Source of the DNA: Phenylobacterium sp.
GTDB taxonomy: Bacteria > Pseudomonadota > Alphaproteobacteria > Caulobacterales > Caulobacteraceae
Direction: 5' to 3'
NCBI RefSeq assembly: GCF_022402485.1
Contig: NZ_JAKRSA010000024.1
Location: 2,140-66,139 of the forward strand
DNA length: 64,000 nucleotides
Shown piece by piece: positions 24,724 to 33,847 of this stretch. Position 1 is the stretch's first letter, and every line of letters starts with the position of its first letter. The notes beneath the pieces were generated by a model, which had not been told where the DNA came from, did not search any database, and saw only the letters and a list, made by a program, of their open reading frames with translations. The translations under genes and the position numbers were made by a program.

Positions 24724-26099
24724 GAGCGACCTTTCCAATCCTGCTCGCCAATTCGCTTGATGGCGTCAGCGAGCCGGGCCACCGCATTGACGTTCATGCC
24801 GGTTGCGCCTTCAGCTTCCACGGGGCCCAGGGCCTGGCCAAACCCCAACTTGGCGGCTTCCTTCAGTCGACCGTCCATCCGGCTAACCTGGCGGATATCC
24901 CCCGAGAGACTGATCTCGCCAAACACGACGCAGTCCTGCGGGAGGGCGACATCGAGGGCCGATGAGGCCAGGGCCGCCGCCGCCGCCAGATCGGCGGCCG
25001 GTTCTGTGACTCTCAGGCCGCCGGCCACATTGAGATAGACGTCCTTGTCGCCAAACCCCAGTCCGCAGCGGGCCTCCAGCACCGCCAGAACCATGGCCAG
25101 TCGGCCTGAATCCCAGCCCACGACCGCGCGCCTCGGCGTGCCATAGGCGCTGGGCGCCACCAGGGCCTGAATTTCCACCAGGACCGGGCGCGAGCCCTCG
25201 ATTCCGGCGAAGACCGCCGCGCCAGCCGCGCGTTCGCCCGCAGTGTTCAGGAACAGGGCCGAGGGATTGACCACCTCCATCAGGCCGGCGTCGGCCATCT
25301 CGAACACCCCGATTTCATCGGTGGCGCCGAACCGGTTCTTCACCCCGCGCAGGATCCGGAAGGGATAGCCCCGCTCGCCTTCGAACGTCAGCACCGCGTC
25401 GACCATGTGCTCAATGACCCGGGGACCGGCGATGGCCCCTTCCTTGGTCACGTGGCCCACCAGAATGACGGCCACCCCGCGCTTCTTGGCAATACGGACC
25501 AGTTCGCCAGCCGCGGCGCGAACCTGGGTCACCGACCCTGGGGCGGCCTCGTGGGCGTCGCTCCACATGGTCTGGATGGAGTCGATCACCACCAGGTCGA
25601 AGGCGTCGCGTTTCAGGCCGTCGAGGATGATCCGCAGCGACGTCTCTGCCGCCAATTGCACCGGTGCCTGAGCCAGGCCCATACGGTGGGCTCGGGCCCG
25701 GACCTGCTCTACGGCTTCTTCACCGGAGATGTAGGCGCAGCGGGCCCCGCGTAAGGCGGCCTGGCCGACCACCTGCATCAGAAGAGTAGACTTGCCCACA
25801 CCAGGATCGCCCCCCACCAGCAGGGCGGAACCCGGGACGACGCCGCCGCCGCAAACCCGGTCGAACTCGGCCACGCCGGTGAGGATCCGCAGGGGAGCCG
25901 GGGTCTCGGTCTCCAGGGTTTCGAACACAAGCCCCCGTTGGCCCCGCCCGGTCTTGACGGGGGCGAGAGCGCCTGGCGGCCGTGACTGAGCCTCCTCGAC
26001 CATGGTGTTCCAGGCCCCGCAGGCGGGACACTGGCCCGCCCACTTGCCATGCACCCCGCCGCAGGACTGGCAGACATAGACCGCGCCGTCTCTGGCCAA
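24720..26099 (-). CDS. radA: DNA repair protein RadA (Sms)
   Basis: 459 residues. An N-terminal zinc finger (Cys10, Cys13, Cys24, Cys27; YVCQSCGGVHGKWAGQCPACG) precedes a RecA-like ATPase with Walker A GDPGVGKST, Walker B LVVIDSIQTMW and the RadA-specific KNRFGATDE. The C-terminal Lon-like domain contains GGLRVTEPAADLA. RadA promotes branch migration in recombination. The start codon is TTG at 26099, supported by AGGAG six bases upstream and by the family N-terminus MARDGAVYVCQSC. It is 79 bases after alr and coupled to cvpA. Confidence 0.96.
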   Translation of the reverse strand: MARDGAVYVCQSCGGVHGKWAGQCPACGAWNTMVEEAQSRPPGALAPVKTGRGQRGLVFETLETETPAPLRILTGVAEFDRVCGGGVVPGSALLVGGDPGVGKSTLLMQVVGQAALRGARCAYISGEEAVEQVRARAHRMGLAQAPVQLAAETSLRIILDGLKRDAFDLVVIDSIQTMWSDAHEAAPGSVTQVRAAAGELVRIAKKRGVAVILVGHVTKEGAIAGPRVIEHMVDAVLTFEGERGYPFRILRGVKNRFGATDEIGVFEMADAGLMEVVNPSALFLNTAGERAAGAAVFAGIEGSRPVLVEIQALVAPSAYGTPRRAVVGWDSGRLAMVLAVLEARCGLGFGDKDVYLNVAGGLRVTEPAADLAAAAALASSALDVALPQDCVVFGEISLSGDIRQVSRMDGRLKEAAKLGFGQALGPVEAEGATGMNVNAVARLADAIKRIGEQDWKGRS

Positions 26100-26178
26100 G
26101 CCAAACTCCTGATTCGGTGTTGCGACAGTCTAACGTCTCGGGGCGGGGTTTGATTGTCCCGGGCGGGTTATTGGTGGC

Positions 26179-27261
26179 CTAGCCCAGATAGACCCGCTGA
26201 GCACGGGATGACAGGCGCACCAGGCATTCGTGGGCGATGCTGCCGGCCGCCCGGGCTTGGTCATCCAGAAGGACATGGGGGCCCAGCAGCTCTACCATGT
26301 CCCCTGGCCTAGCCTCGGCGGTGCCCAGATCGATGACCGTGAGGTCCATGTCGACGATGTACAGCCGTCGGCGGGCTCCCGCTGCCCAGGCACTACCCCC
26401 TTTCCGGGTGGCGCGGATCACGCCATCGGCATAGCCCACACCCAGCAACGCGACCCGGGTCGTGGCCTCCGCCCGAATGGTCACGCCGTAGCCGATCAAC
26501 TCGCCAGCTGCCACAGAGCGAATGTCGAGGATCGGGGCCTCAAGGCAGGCCACCGCCTTCAGCCGGGGGTCGGGTGTTTCCTGAGGGCCGCCGCCGAACA
26601 GACTGATTCCGGGGCGCACCATGTCAAACCGGTAGTCTGGCCCCAGGAAGGCCCCCGCTGAAGCCGCAAGGCTGGCCCGGGCATCGGGAAAAAGGCCCCG
26701 AACCTCTGCAAAGGCGCTGAGCTGCGCTGGGTTGCGGGGGTGGCCAGGGTCGGCACCAGAACCCAGATGGCTCATGACCAGGCCAATCTGCAGGCCTGCC
26801 AGCTGGTCGGTCGCCACAAGATGGCGGACCTCGATGCCCGCAAGCCCCTGGCGGTTCATGCCCGTGTCGACCTGCAGGGCGCAGGCCACGGGGCCAGGCT
26901 GAGTGTCGGCAAAGGCCCTGGCTGCAGACACTTGCGCGGTGCTGTTGAGCACAGGGGTCAGGCGGCTGGCACTCAGACGGGGGCCCGAGCCACCGGTGAA
27001 CCCGTCCAGGACGAGGATATCGGCGGCAGCTTCGGCCAGATCCCTGCGCAGAGCCTCGCCCTCTTCCAGGCGGGCGACGAAGAAGGTTTTTGCGCCCTCC
27101 GCCCTGAGGCGCCGGGCAATAGGTCCAGCCCCCAGGCCGTAGCCGTCGGCCTTGACCACCGGCGCAACCTCCGCGCCGTTGGCCTCTTGGGCGATCACAC
27201 GATAGTTGTGAGCCAGGGCGTCGAGGTCGATACTCAGCCTGGCGCGGGAGGAGGGGGCCAT
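26179..27261 (-). CDS. alr: Alanine racemase
   Basis: 360 residues. PLP enzyme making D-alanine for peptidoglycan. Lys37 in PVVKADGYGLG forms the PLP aldimine. The opposing catalytic Tyr is in LIGYGVTIRAEA, and the PLP-phosphate and dimer contacts appear at GMNRQG, MSHLGSGAD and RPGISLFGG. It follows dnaB by 46 bases, a common alphaproteobacterial neighbourhood. The length fits the family (about 360-380). Confidence 0.95.
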   Translation of the reverse strand: MAPSSRARLSIDLDALAHNYRVIAQEANGAEVAPVVKADGYGLGAGPIARRLRAEGAKTFFVARLEEGEALRRDLAEAAADILVLDGFTGGSGPRLSASRLTPVLNSTAQVSAARAFADTQPGPVACALQVDTGMNRQGLAGIEVRHLVATDQLAGLQIGLVMSHLGSGADPGHPRNPAQLSAFAEVRGLFPDARASLAASAGAFLGPDYRFDMVRPGISLFGGGPQETPDPRLKAVACLEAPILDIRSVAAGELIGYGVTIRAEATTRVALLGVGYADGVIRATRKGGSAWAAGARRRLYIVDMDLTVIDLGTAEARPGDMVELLGPHVLLDDQARAAGSIAHECLVRLSSRAQRVYLG

Positions 27262-27307
27262 CTGCTCCCCTTGAACCGCAGTGCGCCGTCGCGCAAGTGC
27301 GCCGGCG

Positions 27308-28798
27308 TCAGTGGGGATCGTAGCGACCGTCCCGGGCCAGATTTCCGAACTTGGTCAGGTCCTCATGGAAGGAGAGTTTCACGGTGCCGATGGGACCGTG
27401 ACGCTGCTTGCCGATGACGATTTCCGCCAGACCCCGCACCTGGTCCATCTGTTCCTGCCACTTGAAGTGCTCCTCAGTGCCTTCCCGGGGCTCGGTACGG
27501 CTGAGGTAATAGCTCTCGCGGTAGATGAACATGACCATGTCGGCGTCCTGTTCGATGGACCCAGACTCGCGAAGGTCCGAGAGCTGCGGGCGCTTATCCT
27601 CACGGTTCTCAACCTGACGTGAGAGCTGCGACAAGGCGATCACCGGCACCGAAAGTTCCTTGGCCAGGGCCTTGAGCCCCTGTGTGATGGCGCTGACCTC
27701 CTGCACCCGGTTGTCGCTGGAGCCTGACCCCACCGTCACCAGCTGAAGATAGTCGACCATGACGAGATCAAGGCCGGTGGTCCGCTTCAGGCGTCGGGCC
27801 CGGGCGGTGAGCTTGGCCAGGCTGAGGCCACCGGTCGCGTCGATATAGAGCGGGGCTTCCTGGATCTCGAGGGCGGCATCGCGGACCCGGCCAAACTCCA
27901 TGGCATCGATCTCGCCCTTGCGCAGGCGGTCCCCGGAGACGCCAGAAGCTTCGGCAAGCAGGCGCATGGCCAGCTGCTCGGCGGACATTTCCAGGGAAAA
28001 GAAGGCCACGACGCCGCCGCTGACGGTCTTGCGGGTGCCGTCTGGTCGAGGCTCCCAGGCATAGTTGCGGGCCACATCGAAGGCGATGTTGCAGGCCAGC
28101 GAGGTCTTCCCCATGGACGGGCGGGCGGCGAGGATCACAAGGTCAGAAGGATGCAGGCCGCCGATTTTCTGGTCGAGATCGATCAGGCCGGTGGAGAGGC
28201 CTGCCAGACCACCATCCCGCGCATGGGCCTCAGCGGCCATGGCCACAGCCCCATGCAGGGCGTCGGCAAAGGGGATGAAGCCCTGACTGACCGATCCGGT
28301 CTCAGCCAGGGCGTAAAGCTGCTGCTCGGCCGACTCGATCTGGTCCCGGGCCGAGGTTTCCCCGTCTGCGGTCTGGGCACCCGCGGCGATGTCCTGTCCG
28401 ATGCGGATCAGATCCCGGCGCAGGGCCAGGTCATAGACCGCGCGGGCATAGTCAGGGGCGTGGGTGGACGGTGGGGCCCGGTCCACCAGATTGGCCAGGT
28501 AGCGCAGGCCACCCAGTTCTTCGAAGGCGGGGTCGCGGGCGAACTGTTCGGCGATCAAGATCGGCTCGGCCAGCTGACCCTTGCGGATCGAGGTCTCGAT
28601 GGCACCATAGAGGCGGCCATGGAACGGCTCAAAGAAATGCCGCGCCTGCAGATTGTCCCCCAGGCGCTCAAAGATGGCATTGTCATAGAGCAGCGCCCCG
28701 AGCAGGGCTTGCTCAGCCTCGATATTGGCCGGGGCATGGGCCAGTTGGGGCAGATCGTCCTGCGGCAGGCGCAGATCAAGGGCGGGAACGAGAGCCAT
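27308..28798 (-). CDS. dnaB: Replicative DNA helicase DnaB
   Basis: 496 residues from ATG at 28798. The N-terminal scaffold domain (PANIEAEQALLGALLYDNAIFERL) is followed by a RecA-type motor with Walker A ARPSMGKTSLACNIA, the MDYLQLV-type Walker B (MVDYLQLV) and LSQLSRQVENREDKRPQLSDLRESGSIEQDADMV. It forms the hexameric fork helicase. The open frame extends to 28933, but that stretch lacks family similarity and MALVPALDLRLPQ is a usual start. No intein is visible. It heads a long minus-strand run with alr and radA. Confidence 0.97.
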   Translation of the reverse strand: MALVPALDLRLPQDDLPQLAHAPANIEAEQALLGALLYDNAIFERLGDNLQARHFFEPFHGRLYGAIETSIRKGQLAEPILIAEQFARDPAFEELGGLRYLANLVDRAPPSTHAPDYARAVYDLALRRDLIRIGQDIAAGAQTADGETSARDQIESAEQQLYALAETGSVSQGFIPFADALHGAVAMAAEAHARDGGLAGLSTGLIDLDQKIGGLHPSDLVILAARPSMGKTSLACNIAFDVARNYAWEPRPDGTRKTVSGGVVAFFSLEMSAEQLAMRLLAEASGVSGDRLRKGEIDAMEFGRVRDAALEIQEAPLYIDATGGLSLAKLTARARRLKRTTGLDLVMVDYLQLVTVGSGSSDNRVQEVSAITQGLKALAKELSVPVIALSQLSRQVENREDKRPQLSDLRESGSIEQDADMVMFIYRESYYLSRTEPREGTEEHFKWQEQMDQVRGLAEIVIGKQRHGPIGTVKLSFHEDLTKFGNLARDGRYDPH

Positions 28799-28941
28799 AG
28801 GTTGCTGATAGCTTAACACCGCCTCGGCGCCCCGCAGGGATCTTTCCTGGTGCACAGGAAAACCGGGCCCCTGTGGACAGCTTGAGGCGCTCGACCCAGT
28901 ACTGATGACGCGCCACCAGGGGGCGATGAGCAAGGCTCATG

Positions 28942-28974
28942 AAAAACGGCCCGAAGCCTGGGCTCCGGACCGTT
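28942..28974 (-). terminator. Intrinsic terminator after rplI
   Basis: On the minus strand AACGGTCCGGAGCC pairs with GGCTTCGGGCCGTT (one mismatch, two-base loop) and is followed by TTT. It lies 60 bases past the rplI stop and upstream of dnaB, ending the rpsF-rpsR-rplI operon. Confidence 0.87.
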
Positions 28975-29033
28975 GATCGTCATCGTCTCAATCCCAATCC
29001 GAAGCTAAACCTTGGACCGGAAGGTCGCTGGGG

Positions 29034-29618
29034 TCAGGACTCGACGTAGTCGCCTTCGATCTGACCTGCGCCGCCTTCCAGGAGATCGGCAGCAGCTTCT
29101 TCGGCGGCGGCACGGTCTTCCTCGAACTGCGAGGTGATGATGTTCTCGCCACGGGCCTGACGATCGGCTTCGTCCTGGCTGCGGGCGATGTTCAGGTGAA
29201 CCGTCACGACCACTTCGGCGTGCAGGCGAACCTTTACTGCATGCATGCCCAGGGTCTTGATCGGCTTGTCGAGCACGACCATCGGGCGGTCGATATTTCC
29301 GCCTTCGGCGTTAACGGCGTCAGCCACATCACGTCCGGAAACCGAACCGTAGAGCTGACCGCTCTCGCCGGCCTGACGGATCAGCACGTAGCTGGTCCCG
29401 TCCAGACCTTCGCCGGTCTTGGCGGCCTCGGCGCGAGCCTCGGCATTGCGGGCTTCGATCGTCGCACGCTGGGCCTCGAAGACCTTCATGTTCGCGGTGG
29501 TGGCGCGAAGGGCCTTGCGGCGCGGCAGGAGATAGTTGCGGGCGTAGCCGTCCTTGACGGTTACAACTTCGCCGAGGGCACCACGGCCGTCGACACGTTC
29601 AAGCAGGATGACCTTCAT
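29034..29618 (-). CDS. rplI: 50S ribosomal protein L9
   Basis: 194 residues. The N-terminal domain [36 protein letters not shown] is the L9 23S-rRNA-binding signature, followed by a long helix and a C-terminal domain. The protein is longer than E. coli L9 (149), with an acidic tail ([19 protein letters not shown]...). Extended L9 is usual in alphaproteobacteria. It is the last gene of rpsF-rpsR-rplI, 13 bases after rpsR, before a terminator. Confidence 0.97.
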   Translation of the reverse strand: MKVILLERVDGRGALGEVVTVKDGYARNYLLPRRKALRATTANMKVFEAQRATIEARNAEARAEAAKTGEGLDGTSYVLIRQAGESGQLYGSVSGRDVADAVNAEGGNIDRPMVVLDKPIKTLGMHAVKVRLHAEVVVTVHLNIARSQDEADRQARGENIITSQFEEDRAAAEEAAADLLEGGAGQIEGDYVES

Positions 29619-29631
29619 AGCTTCTGGTCCC

Positions 29632-29901
29632 TCACTTCACGACATAGGGAAGAAGGGCGAGGAAGCGGGCGCGCTTGATCGCACGGGCCAGTTCACGCTG
29701 CTTCTTGGCCGAAACGGCGGTGATCCGCGACGGCACGATCTTGCCGCGTTCTGAGACGTAGCGCTGCAGCAGCTTCACGTCCTTATAGTCGATCTTCGGG
29801 GCACCGGCACCCGAGAAGGGGCAAACCTTGCGGCGACGGAAGAACGGACGGCGGGGCGAGGCGGCGGCGGGTGCGCCGGCGGTATCGTTGGTGTCAGTCA
29901 T
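29632..29901 (-). CDS. rpsR: 30S ribosomal protein S18
   Basis: 89 residues. The core is [64 protein letters not shown], diagnostic for S18, which binds S6 on the small-subunit platform. The N-terminal 14 residues ([14 protein letters not shown]) are a variable extension. It starts 17 bases after the rpsF stop, in the standard operon order. Confidence 0.98.
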   Translation of the reverse strand: MTDTNDTAGAPAAASPRRPFFRRRKVCPFSGAGAPKIDYKDVKLLQRYVSERGKIVPSRITAVSAKKQRELARAIKRARFLALLPYVVK

Positions 29902-29918
29902 GGTTCCAGATCCTCCCC

Positions 29919-30329
29919 TTAGACGTCGTCGCGGCGCGGTTCGCCGTCACGGCGGGACTCGCCATCACGACGGGGACCGTCCTCGCGGCGCGGTTCGCGC
30001 TCGCGGTCACGGCGGGCCAGCACCGGCGACAGCTCCAGGTCGAGCTCATCAACGCGGACGGTCATGTAGCGCAGGACGTCTTCGTTCAGAGAGAGCAGGC
30101 GCTCCATCTCCTTGACGGCCTCGGGCTTGGCATCGATCGACAGCAGGGAGTAGTGGCCCTTGCGGTTCTTCTTGATGCGATAGGTGAGGTTGCGGAGGCC
30201 CCAGTACTCGATCTTGGCCACGGCACCGCCGCTTTCCTCGATCATCGACTTGAGCTGGTCATTGAGGGCTTCGGCCTGTTGCGGCGAGATGTCCTGCCGC
30301 GAAATGACCACGTGTTCGTAGAGCGCCAT
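29919..30329 (-). CDS. rpsF: 30S ribosomal protein S6
   Basis: 136 residues from ATG at 30329, preceded by GAAGAGGAAAA. The S6 domain ([53 protein letters not shown]) is complete by about residue 103. The remaining tail is a highly charged Arg/Asp/Glu/Gly repeat built of RRDGE-like units. E. coli S6 also has an acidic tail, extended by RimK; this one is mixed-charge. The open frame upstream to 30440 is not part of the family. Confidence 0.97.
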   Translation of the reverse strand: MALYEHVVISRQDISPQQAEALNDQLKSMIEESGGAVAKIEYWGLRNLTYRIKKNRKGHYSLLSIDAKPEAVKEMERLLSLNEDVLRYMTVRVDELDLELSPVLARRDREREPRREDGPRRDGESRRDGEPRRDDV

Positions 30330-30687
30330 TTTTCCTCTTCCGTTGTGGAGGGCGGCGTGATCGACGGCGGAAGTCCGTCGGCCACGATGGATCTCTGGCG
30401 CGGCGGTCGAGCGAGCCCCGACCTGTTCGCGTTCCGGCAAGAGACCGCCTTCCGTGAAGAGGCGGGCTAGTACGCCAAAATCCCAGTCAGGGCAAGCTCA
30501 GCTCGCGCCGCCGGGCGGCGGGGTTTGGTCGGTCAGAACAGCTGCGCCTCCTGAGACCGGGTCTGGAGGCTTGGCTCAAGACCTCGGTTGGGCGCTGATC
30601 CAGGGCGCTGGGGGCGGAAAAGCTCTGTTAATCCAATGTGAGTAGGGTGGCGTCTCGGAGTCCCATTGCTCCGCAAAGGAGGAAGAA
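30330..30687. other. 358-base spacer between rpsF and the 133-residue gene
   Basis: Divergent regulatory spacer. It carries the candidate rpsF promoter (30467-30495) and the leader of the rpsF operon. An open frame on the plus strand (30454-30645) is Gly/Pro-rich with no start signal and I do not consider it a gene. I see no tRNA or riboswitch. Confidence 0.5.
30467..30495 (-). promoter_or_regulatory. Candidate promoter for rpsF-rpsR-rplI
   Basis: On the minus strand TTGCCC (30495-30490) and TACTAG (30472-30467) are separated by 17 bases and lie about 140 bases upstream of the rpsF start. The long leader could hold autoregulatory structure. This is based on consensus resemblance only. Confidence 0.38.
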
Positions 30688-31089
30688 ATGTCTTCCGGAA
30701 GAAGTTCGTCCTACCGCCGGGTGGTATCGGACCATTTCGAGCCCCAGGACGAGAGTGATCCGGCCGCCCATCGTCGCCTGCGCGGGCTGCTGGAGCAGAT
30801 TGACTACACGGCCTTTGCGTCAAACCGCGAGGTCGTGGCGCAAATGATCGGTCCGGTCGATGTGGCCAAGTTTCAGCGCCTGGCCCTGGCGGCCGCACAT
30901 GCCCGAGCCGCTTGGGTAGGGGAGGGCCTTGCCCTCGCCGGGGGATCGCACCTGATGACCCCTGAACAGACATCTCGCTTGGCTCAACTGCGCGCCACCT
31001 TCGAAGAGTTGGCGGAGGTCTATGAGGCCATGCGCCGAATGATCGAGCGCGGCTATCTGCAATGCGGGCCAGCCGTCAGCCCGCGCTGA
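30688..31089 (+). CDS. Hypothetical protein, 133 residues
   Basis: I do not recognise this gene. It has an excellent ribosome binding site (AAAGGAGGAAGAA directly before the ATG), so it is likely expressed. The protein is soluble and mostly helical: a Ser/Arg-rich start, then a segment with LRGLLEQIDYTAFASNREVVAQMIGPVDVAKFQRLALAA, and a final helix EELAEVYEAMRRMIERGYL that could form a coiled coil. There are no membrane segments or catalytic motif, and one cysteine. It is alone on the plus strand between the ribosomal operon and a convergent DsbA-family gene. Confidence 0.75.
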   Translation: MSSGRSSSYRRVVSDHFEPQDESDPAAHRRLRGLLEQIDYTAFASNREVVAQMIGPVDVAKFQRLALAAAHARAAWVGEGLALAGGSHLMTPEQTSRLAQLRATFEELAEVYEAMRRMIERGYLQCGPAVSPR

Positions 31090-31114
31090 CCACAGTCAAG
31101 GCGGATTGTGCGCC

Positions 31115-31759
31115 TCAATGAACCGGTCGACCAATCCAGTCGACCAGGACGGGGAGCACCTGCTCGGGTGGCGCATAGCCTCGGGTCACAATCCCGTAGT
31201 GGCCGGCCTCATCTGGGCCGCCGACCAGGGTGGGAAAGCCGGTGACCCCTGATTTCTGTGACACGGCGTAGTCTGCCCAGGTCTCGTTCTCAGCGTCCTC
31301 GCTGCGCCAGTTGACGCGGAACGCGTCCAGATCCGCGCCGGGCACCACCTTGCCCAGGATGTCGCTGAGCACGTCCTCCTTTGTGATATCTCGTCCCTGG
31401 CCGTAAAACGCGTGTTGAATGGCCCCCAGATAGTCGAGGGCGAGGTCTGGCCGTTCCCGGCGGATTACGACCACGGCGCGGGCTGCCGGATCGGTGTCGT
31501 ATATAAAGCCTTCGCCGGCCATCGCCGCGTCGCTGAAAGGCTGCCCTGAGGCTGCGGCCACATCCCCCCAGTGGCCGCGTAGCTTGAGCTTGGCCTCCTC
31601 GGTCATGGCCTCGGTGGTCCCAGGCCGCAGACCGCCCATCACCAGCCGTACCGGCAGGGTGTCGCCAAAGGCGGCACGCACCGTGCTGATCACCGGCCAG
31701 AACCCGTAGCACCACGAGCACATGGGATCGGCGAAGTAGATCAGGTGTCGGTCGCTCAC
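31115..31759 (-). CDS. DsbA family protein (FrnE-like thioredoxin fold)
   Basis: 214 residues. The N-terminus YFADPMCSWCYGFWP carries the redox pair Cys14/Cys17 of a DsbA/FrnE-type thioredoxin fold, and the cis-Pro loop is GVTGFPTLV near residue 180. An inserted helical domain lies between. There is no signal peptide, so it is cytoplasmic, unlike periplasmic DsbA. Related proteins are annotated as disulfide isomerase or 2-hydroxychromene-2-carboxylate isomerase-like. The CxxC argues for thiol redox chemistry. It converges with the 133-residue gene. Confidence 0.87.
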   Translation of the reverse strand: MSDRHLIYFADPMCSWCYGFWPVISTVRAAFGDTLPVRLVMGGLRPGTTEAMTEEAKLKLRGHWGDVAAASGQPFSDAAMAGEGFIYDTDPAARAVVVIRRERPDLALDYLGAIQHAFYGQGRDITKEDVLSDILGKVVPGADLDAFRVNWRSEDAENETWADYAVSQKSGVTGFPTLVGGPDEAGHYGIVTRGYAPPEQVLPVLVDWIGRPVH

Positions 31760-31960
31760 GGCGGGCTCCGGCGAAATGGGGACCCCACGTGAGTCCCTTC
31801 GGCATCTAAAGTCTGAACCATCCCCTGAGGTCCGTCACCCCGGCGGCGGCTGGAATGGCGCCTAAGCTTGCCGGGTTCTGCCTAATCCCCTAACCCTCGC
31901 GGCTTCGGAATCGAATGCGTGCGCCGGGCTCCGGACGCCGCCAGCCAGGGAGCCCATGCC

Positions 31961-32905
31961 ATGAGCCTCGCCTTTCTCTTTCCCGGCCAGGGCAGCCAGG
32001 CCGTCGGTATGGGCGTCGACCTGGCCGAAACCTTCTCGGCCGCCCGGGAGGTTTTCCAGGAGGTGGATGACGCCCTGGGACAAAAGCTGTTCGCCCTGAT
32101 GCGAGACGGTCCGGAAGCGGACCTGACGCTCACTGAAAACGCTCAGCCAGCGTTGATGGCCGTCAGCCTCGCCGTCAGCCGGGTGCTGGAGAAGGAGTTT
32201 GGCGTTGGGGTTGACCGCGCCGCCTTCGTCGCAGGCCACAGTCTCGGGGAGTACTCTGCCCTGGCCGCTGCCGGGGCGATCAGTCTGGCCGACACGGCCA
32301 GGCTTTTGAAGCTGCGCGGCCAGGCCATGCAGCGGGCCGTGCCAGTGGGGGAGGGGGCCATGGCCTCCCTGATCGGGCCCAAGACCGATGTCGCCCTGGC
32401 CGAGGCCGCTGCGGCTGCGGGCGCTGCGGTTGGGATATGCGTCGTGGCCAACGATAACAACCAGGGCAATGTGGTGATCTCTGGGGCCAAGGCCGCGGTG
32501 GACCGCGCCATTGAGAAGGCCAAGGAACTGGGCGCTCGTGCCATTCCCTTGAATGTGTCCGCCCCTTTCCACTGTCCACTGATGCAGCCCGCGGCTGACG
32601 AGATGGCCGTGGCTTTGGCCAGCGCGACCATCATTTCGCCCCGCGCGCCCCTGGTGGCCAATGTCACGGCGAGGCCGGTGCATGACCCCGAGGAGATTCG
32701 ACGCCTGTTGATCGAACAGGTGACCGGGCGGGTTCGCTGGCGCGAGAGCGTTACCTGGCTGGTGGAAACCGGCGGCGTGACCCGGTTCGCCGAGGCTGGC
32801 GCGGGCAAGGTTCTGTCAGGGATGGCCAAGCGGATTGCCCCGGATGCCGAAGCGACCCCGCTGAATTCGCCGGCTGACCTCGAAGCCTTCGCCAAGTCCC
32901 TCTAA
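31961..32905 (+). CDS. fabD: Malonyl CoA-acyl carrier protein transacylase
   Basis: 314 residues from ATG at 31961. The N-terminal LFPGQGSQAVGMG, the nucleophile elbow GHSLGEYSAL (catalytic Ser) and the second catalytic element SAPFHCPLM (His) are all present. It loads malonyl groups onto acyl carrier protein. First gene of fabD-fabG-acpP-fabF. The frame extends to 31919, but MSLAFLFPGQGSQ is the standard family start. Confidence 0.97.
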   Translation: MSLAFLFPGQGSQAVGMGVDLAETFSAAREVFQEVDDALGQKLFALMRDGPEADLTLTENAQPALMAVSLAVSRVLEKEFGVGVDRAAFVAGHSLGEYSALAAAGAISLADTARLLKLRGQAMQRAVPVGEGAMASLIGPKTDVALAEAAAAAGAAVGICVVANDNNQGNVVISGAKAAVDRAIEKAKELGARAIPLNVSAPFHCPLMQPAADEMAVALASATIISPRAPLVANVTARPVHDPEEIRRLLIEQVTGRVRWRESVTWLVETGGVTRFAEAGAGKVLSGMAKRIAPDAEATPLNSPADLEAFAKSL

Positions 32906-32932
32906 GTTCCAGCTGCCTCGGGAGACGCTGAG

Positions 32933-33673
32933 ATGTTTGATCTATCGGGAAAGACCGCCCTGGTCACCGGCGCCACCGGCGGTATCGGCGCTGCCCTGGC
33001 CCGGGCGCTCCATGCCCAGGGGGCCCACGTCGTGCTCTCGGGCACACGGCAGGCGGTGCTCGACGAGATGGCTGGCGGGTTGCAGGCCCGCGTCAGCGTG
33101 GCGGCGGCCAACCTGTCTGATCCCGACTCGGTGGACGGACTGGTCGCAGCCGCGGAGGCAGCTGCAGGGGCTCCCCTGGATATCCTGGTGGCCAATGCAG
33201 GCATTACCCGCGATGGGCTGTTGATGCGGATGAAGGATGAGGACTGGGACGCGGTCATCCGCGTCAATCTGGAATCCTATTTCCGCCTGAGCCGGGCGGC
33301 CATGAAGGGGATGATGAAGCGCCGCTATGGCCGAATCATCGGCATCACCTCTGTGGTCGGGGTGATGGGTAATCCCGGCCAAACCAACTATGCGGCGTCT
33401 AAGGCGGGCATGATTGGGTTCTCCAAAGCCTTGGCCCAGGAGGTCGGCAGCCGGGGAATCACCGTCAACTGCATCGCGCCTGGCTTCATCGAGAGCCCGA
33501 TGACCGACGCGCTCAACGAGGCGCAAAAGACCCAGATTCTCTCCACCATTCCCACGGGTCGTCTGGGGACTGGGGATGAGATTGCCGCCGCTTGCGTCTA
33601 TCTGGCCAGCCCCGAAGCCGCCTATGTCACGGGCCAAACCCTTCACGTCAACGGCGGGATGGCGATGATCTGA
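32933..33673 (+). CDS. fabG: 3-oxoacyl-[acyl-carrier-protein] reductase
   Basis: 246 residues. SDR fold with TGATGGIGAALA (12 onward), NAGITRDGLLMRM, and the catalytic TSVVGVMGNPGQTNYAASKAG (Ser, Tyr-x3-Lys). The C-terminus ends TLHVNGGMAMI as in FabG proteins. NADPH-dependent reduction of 3-oxoacyl-ACP. It starts 27 bases after fabD, same strand. Confidence 0.97.
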   Translation: MFDLSGKTALVTGATGGIGAALARALHAQGAHVVLSGTRQAVLDEMAGGLQARVSVAAANLSDPDSVDGLVAAAEAAAGAPLDILVANAGITRDGLLMRMKDEDWDAVIRVNLESYFRLSRAAMKGMMKRRYGRIIGITSVVGVMGNPGQTNYAASKAGMIGFSKALAQEVGSRGITVNCIAPGFIESPMTDALNEAQKTQILSTIPTGRLGTGDEIAAACVYLASPEAAYVTGQTLHVNGGMAMI

Positions 33674-33789
33674 CCAAGCCTGCTGGCGGCTGGCCTCGCC
33701 GGAAGGAACATGCTACGGCGCTCGCCGATTAAACTGGCCTGGACTGCCTGGGACCGCTTCGGAGGTCTCAAACCCAACACCGCCGAAGG

Positions 33790-33820
33790 TTGACAAGGCG
33801 TCTTCCGTCGCGGATGCATC
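33790..33820 (+). promoter_or_regulatory. Candidate acpP promoter
   Basis: TTGACA (33790-33795) lies 53 bases before the acpP start, followed 17-18 bases on by a weak -10 region (GATGCATC). The 174-base gap after fabG suggests that acpP has its own promoter, as in other bacteria where it is very highly expressed. Only the -35 element is strong. Confidence 0.35.
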
Positions 33821-33847
33821 AGTTGAATTTAGAGGGACTAAAAGCGA

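Noticed and set aside
30454..30645. A 63-codon open frame upstream of the 133-residue gene
   Set aside because: Gly/Pro-rich, no start signal, overlaps the proposed rpsF promoter region.
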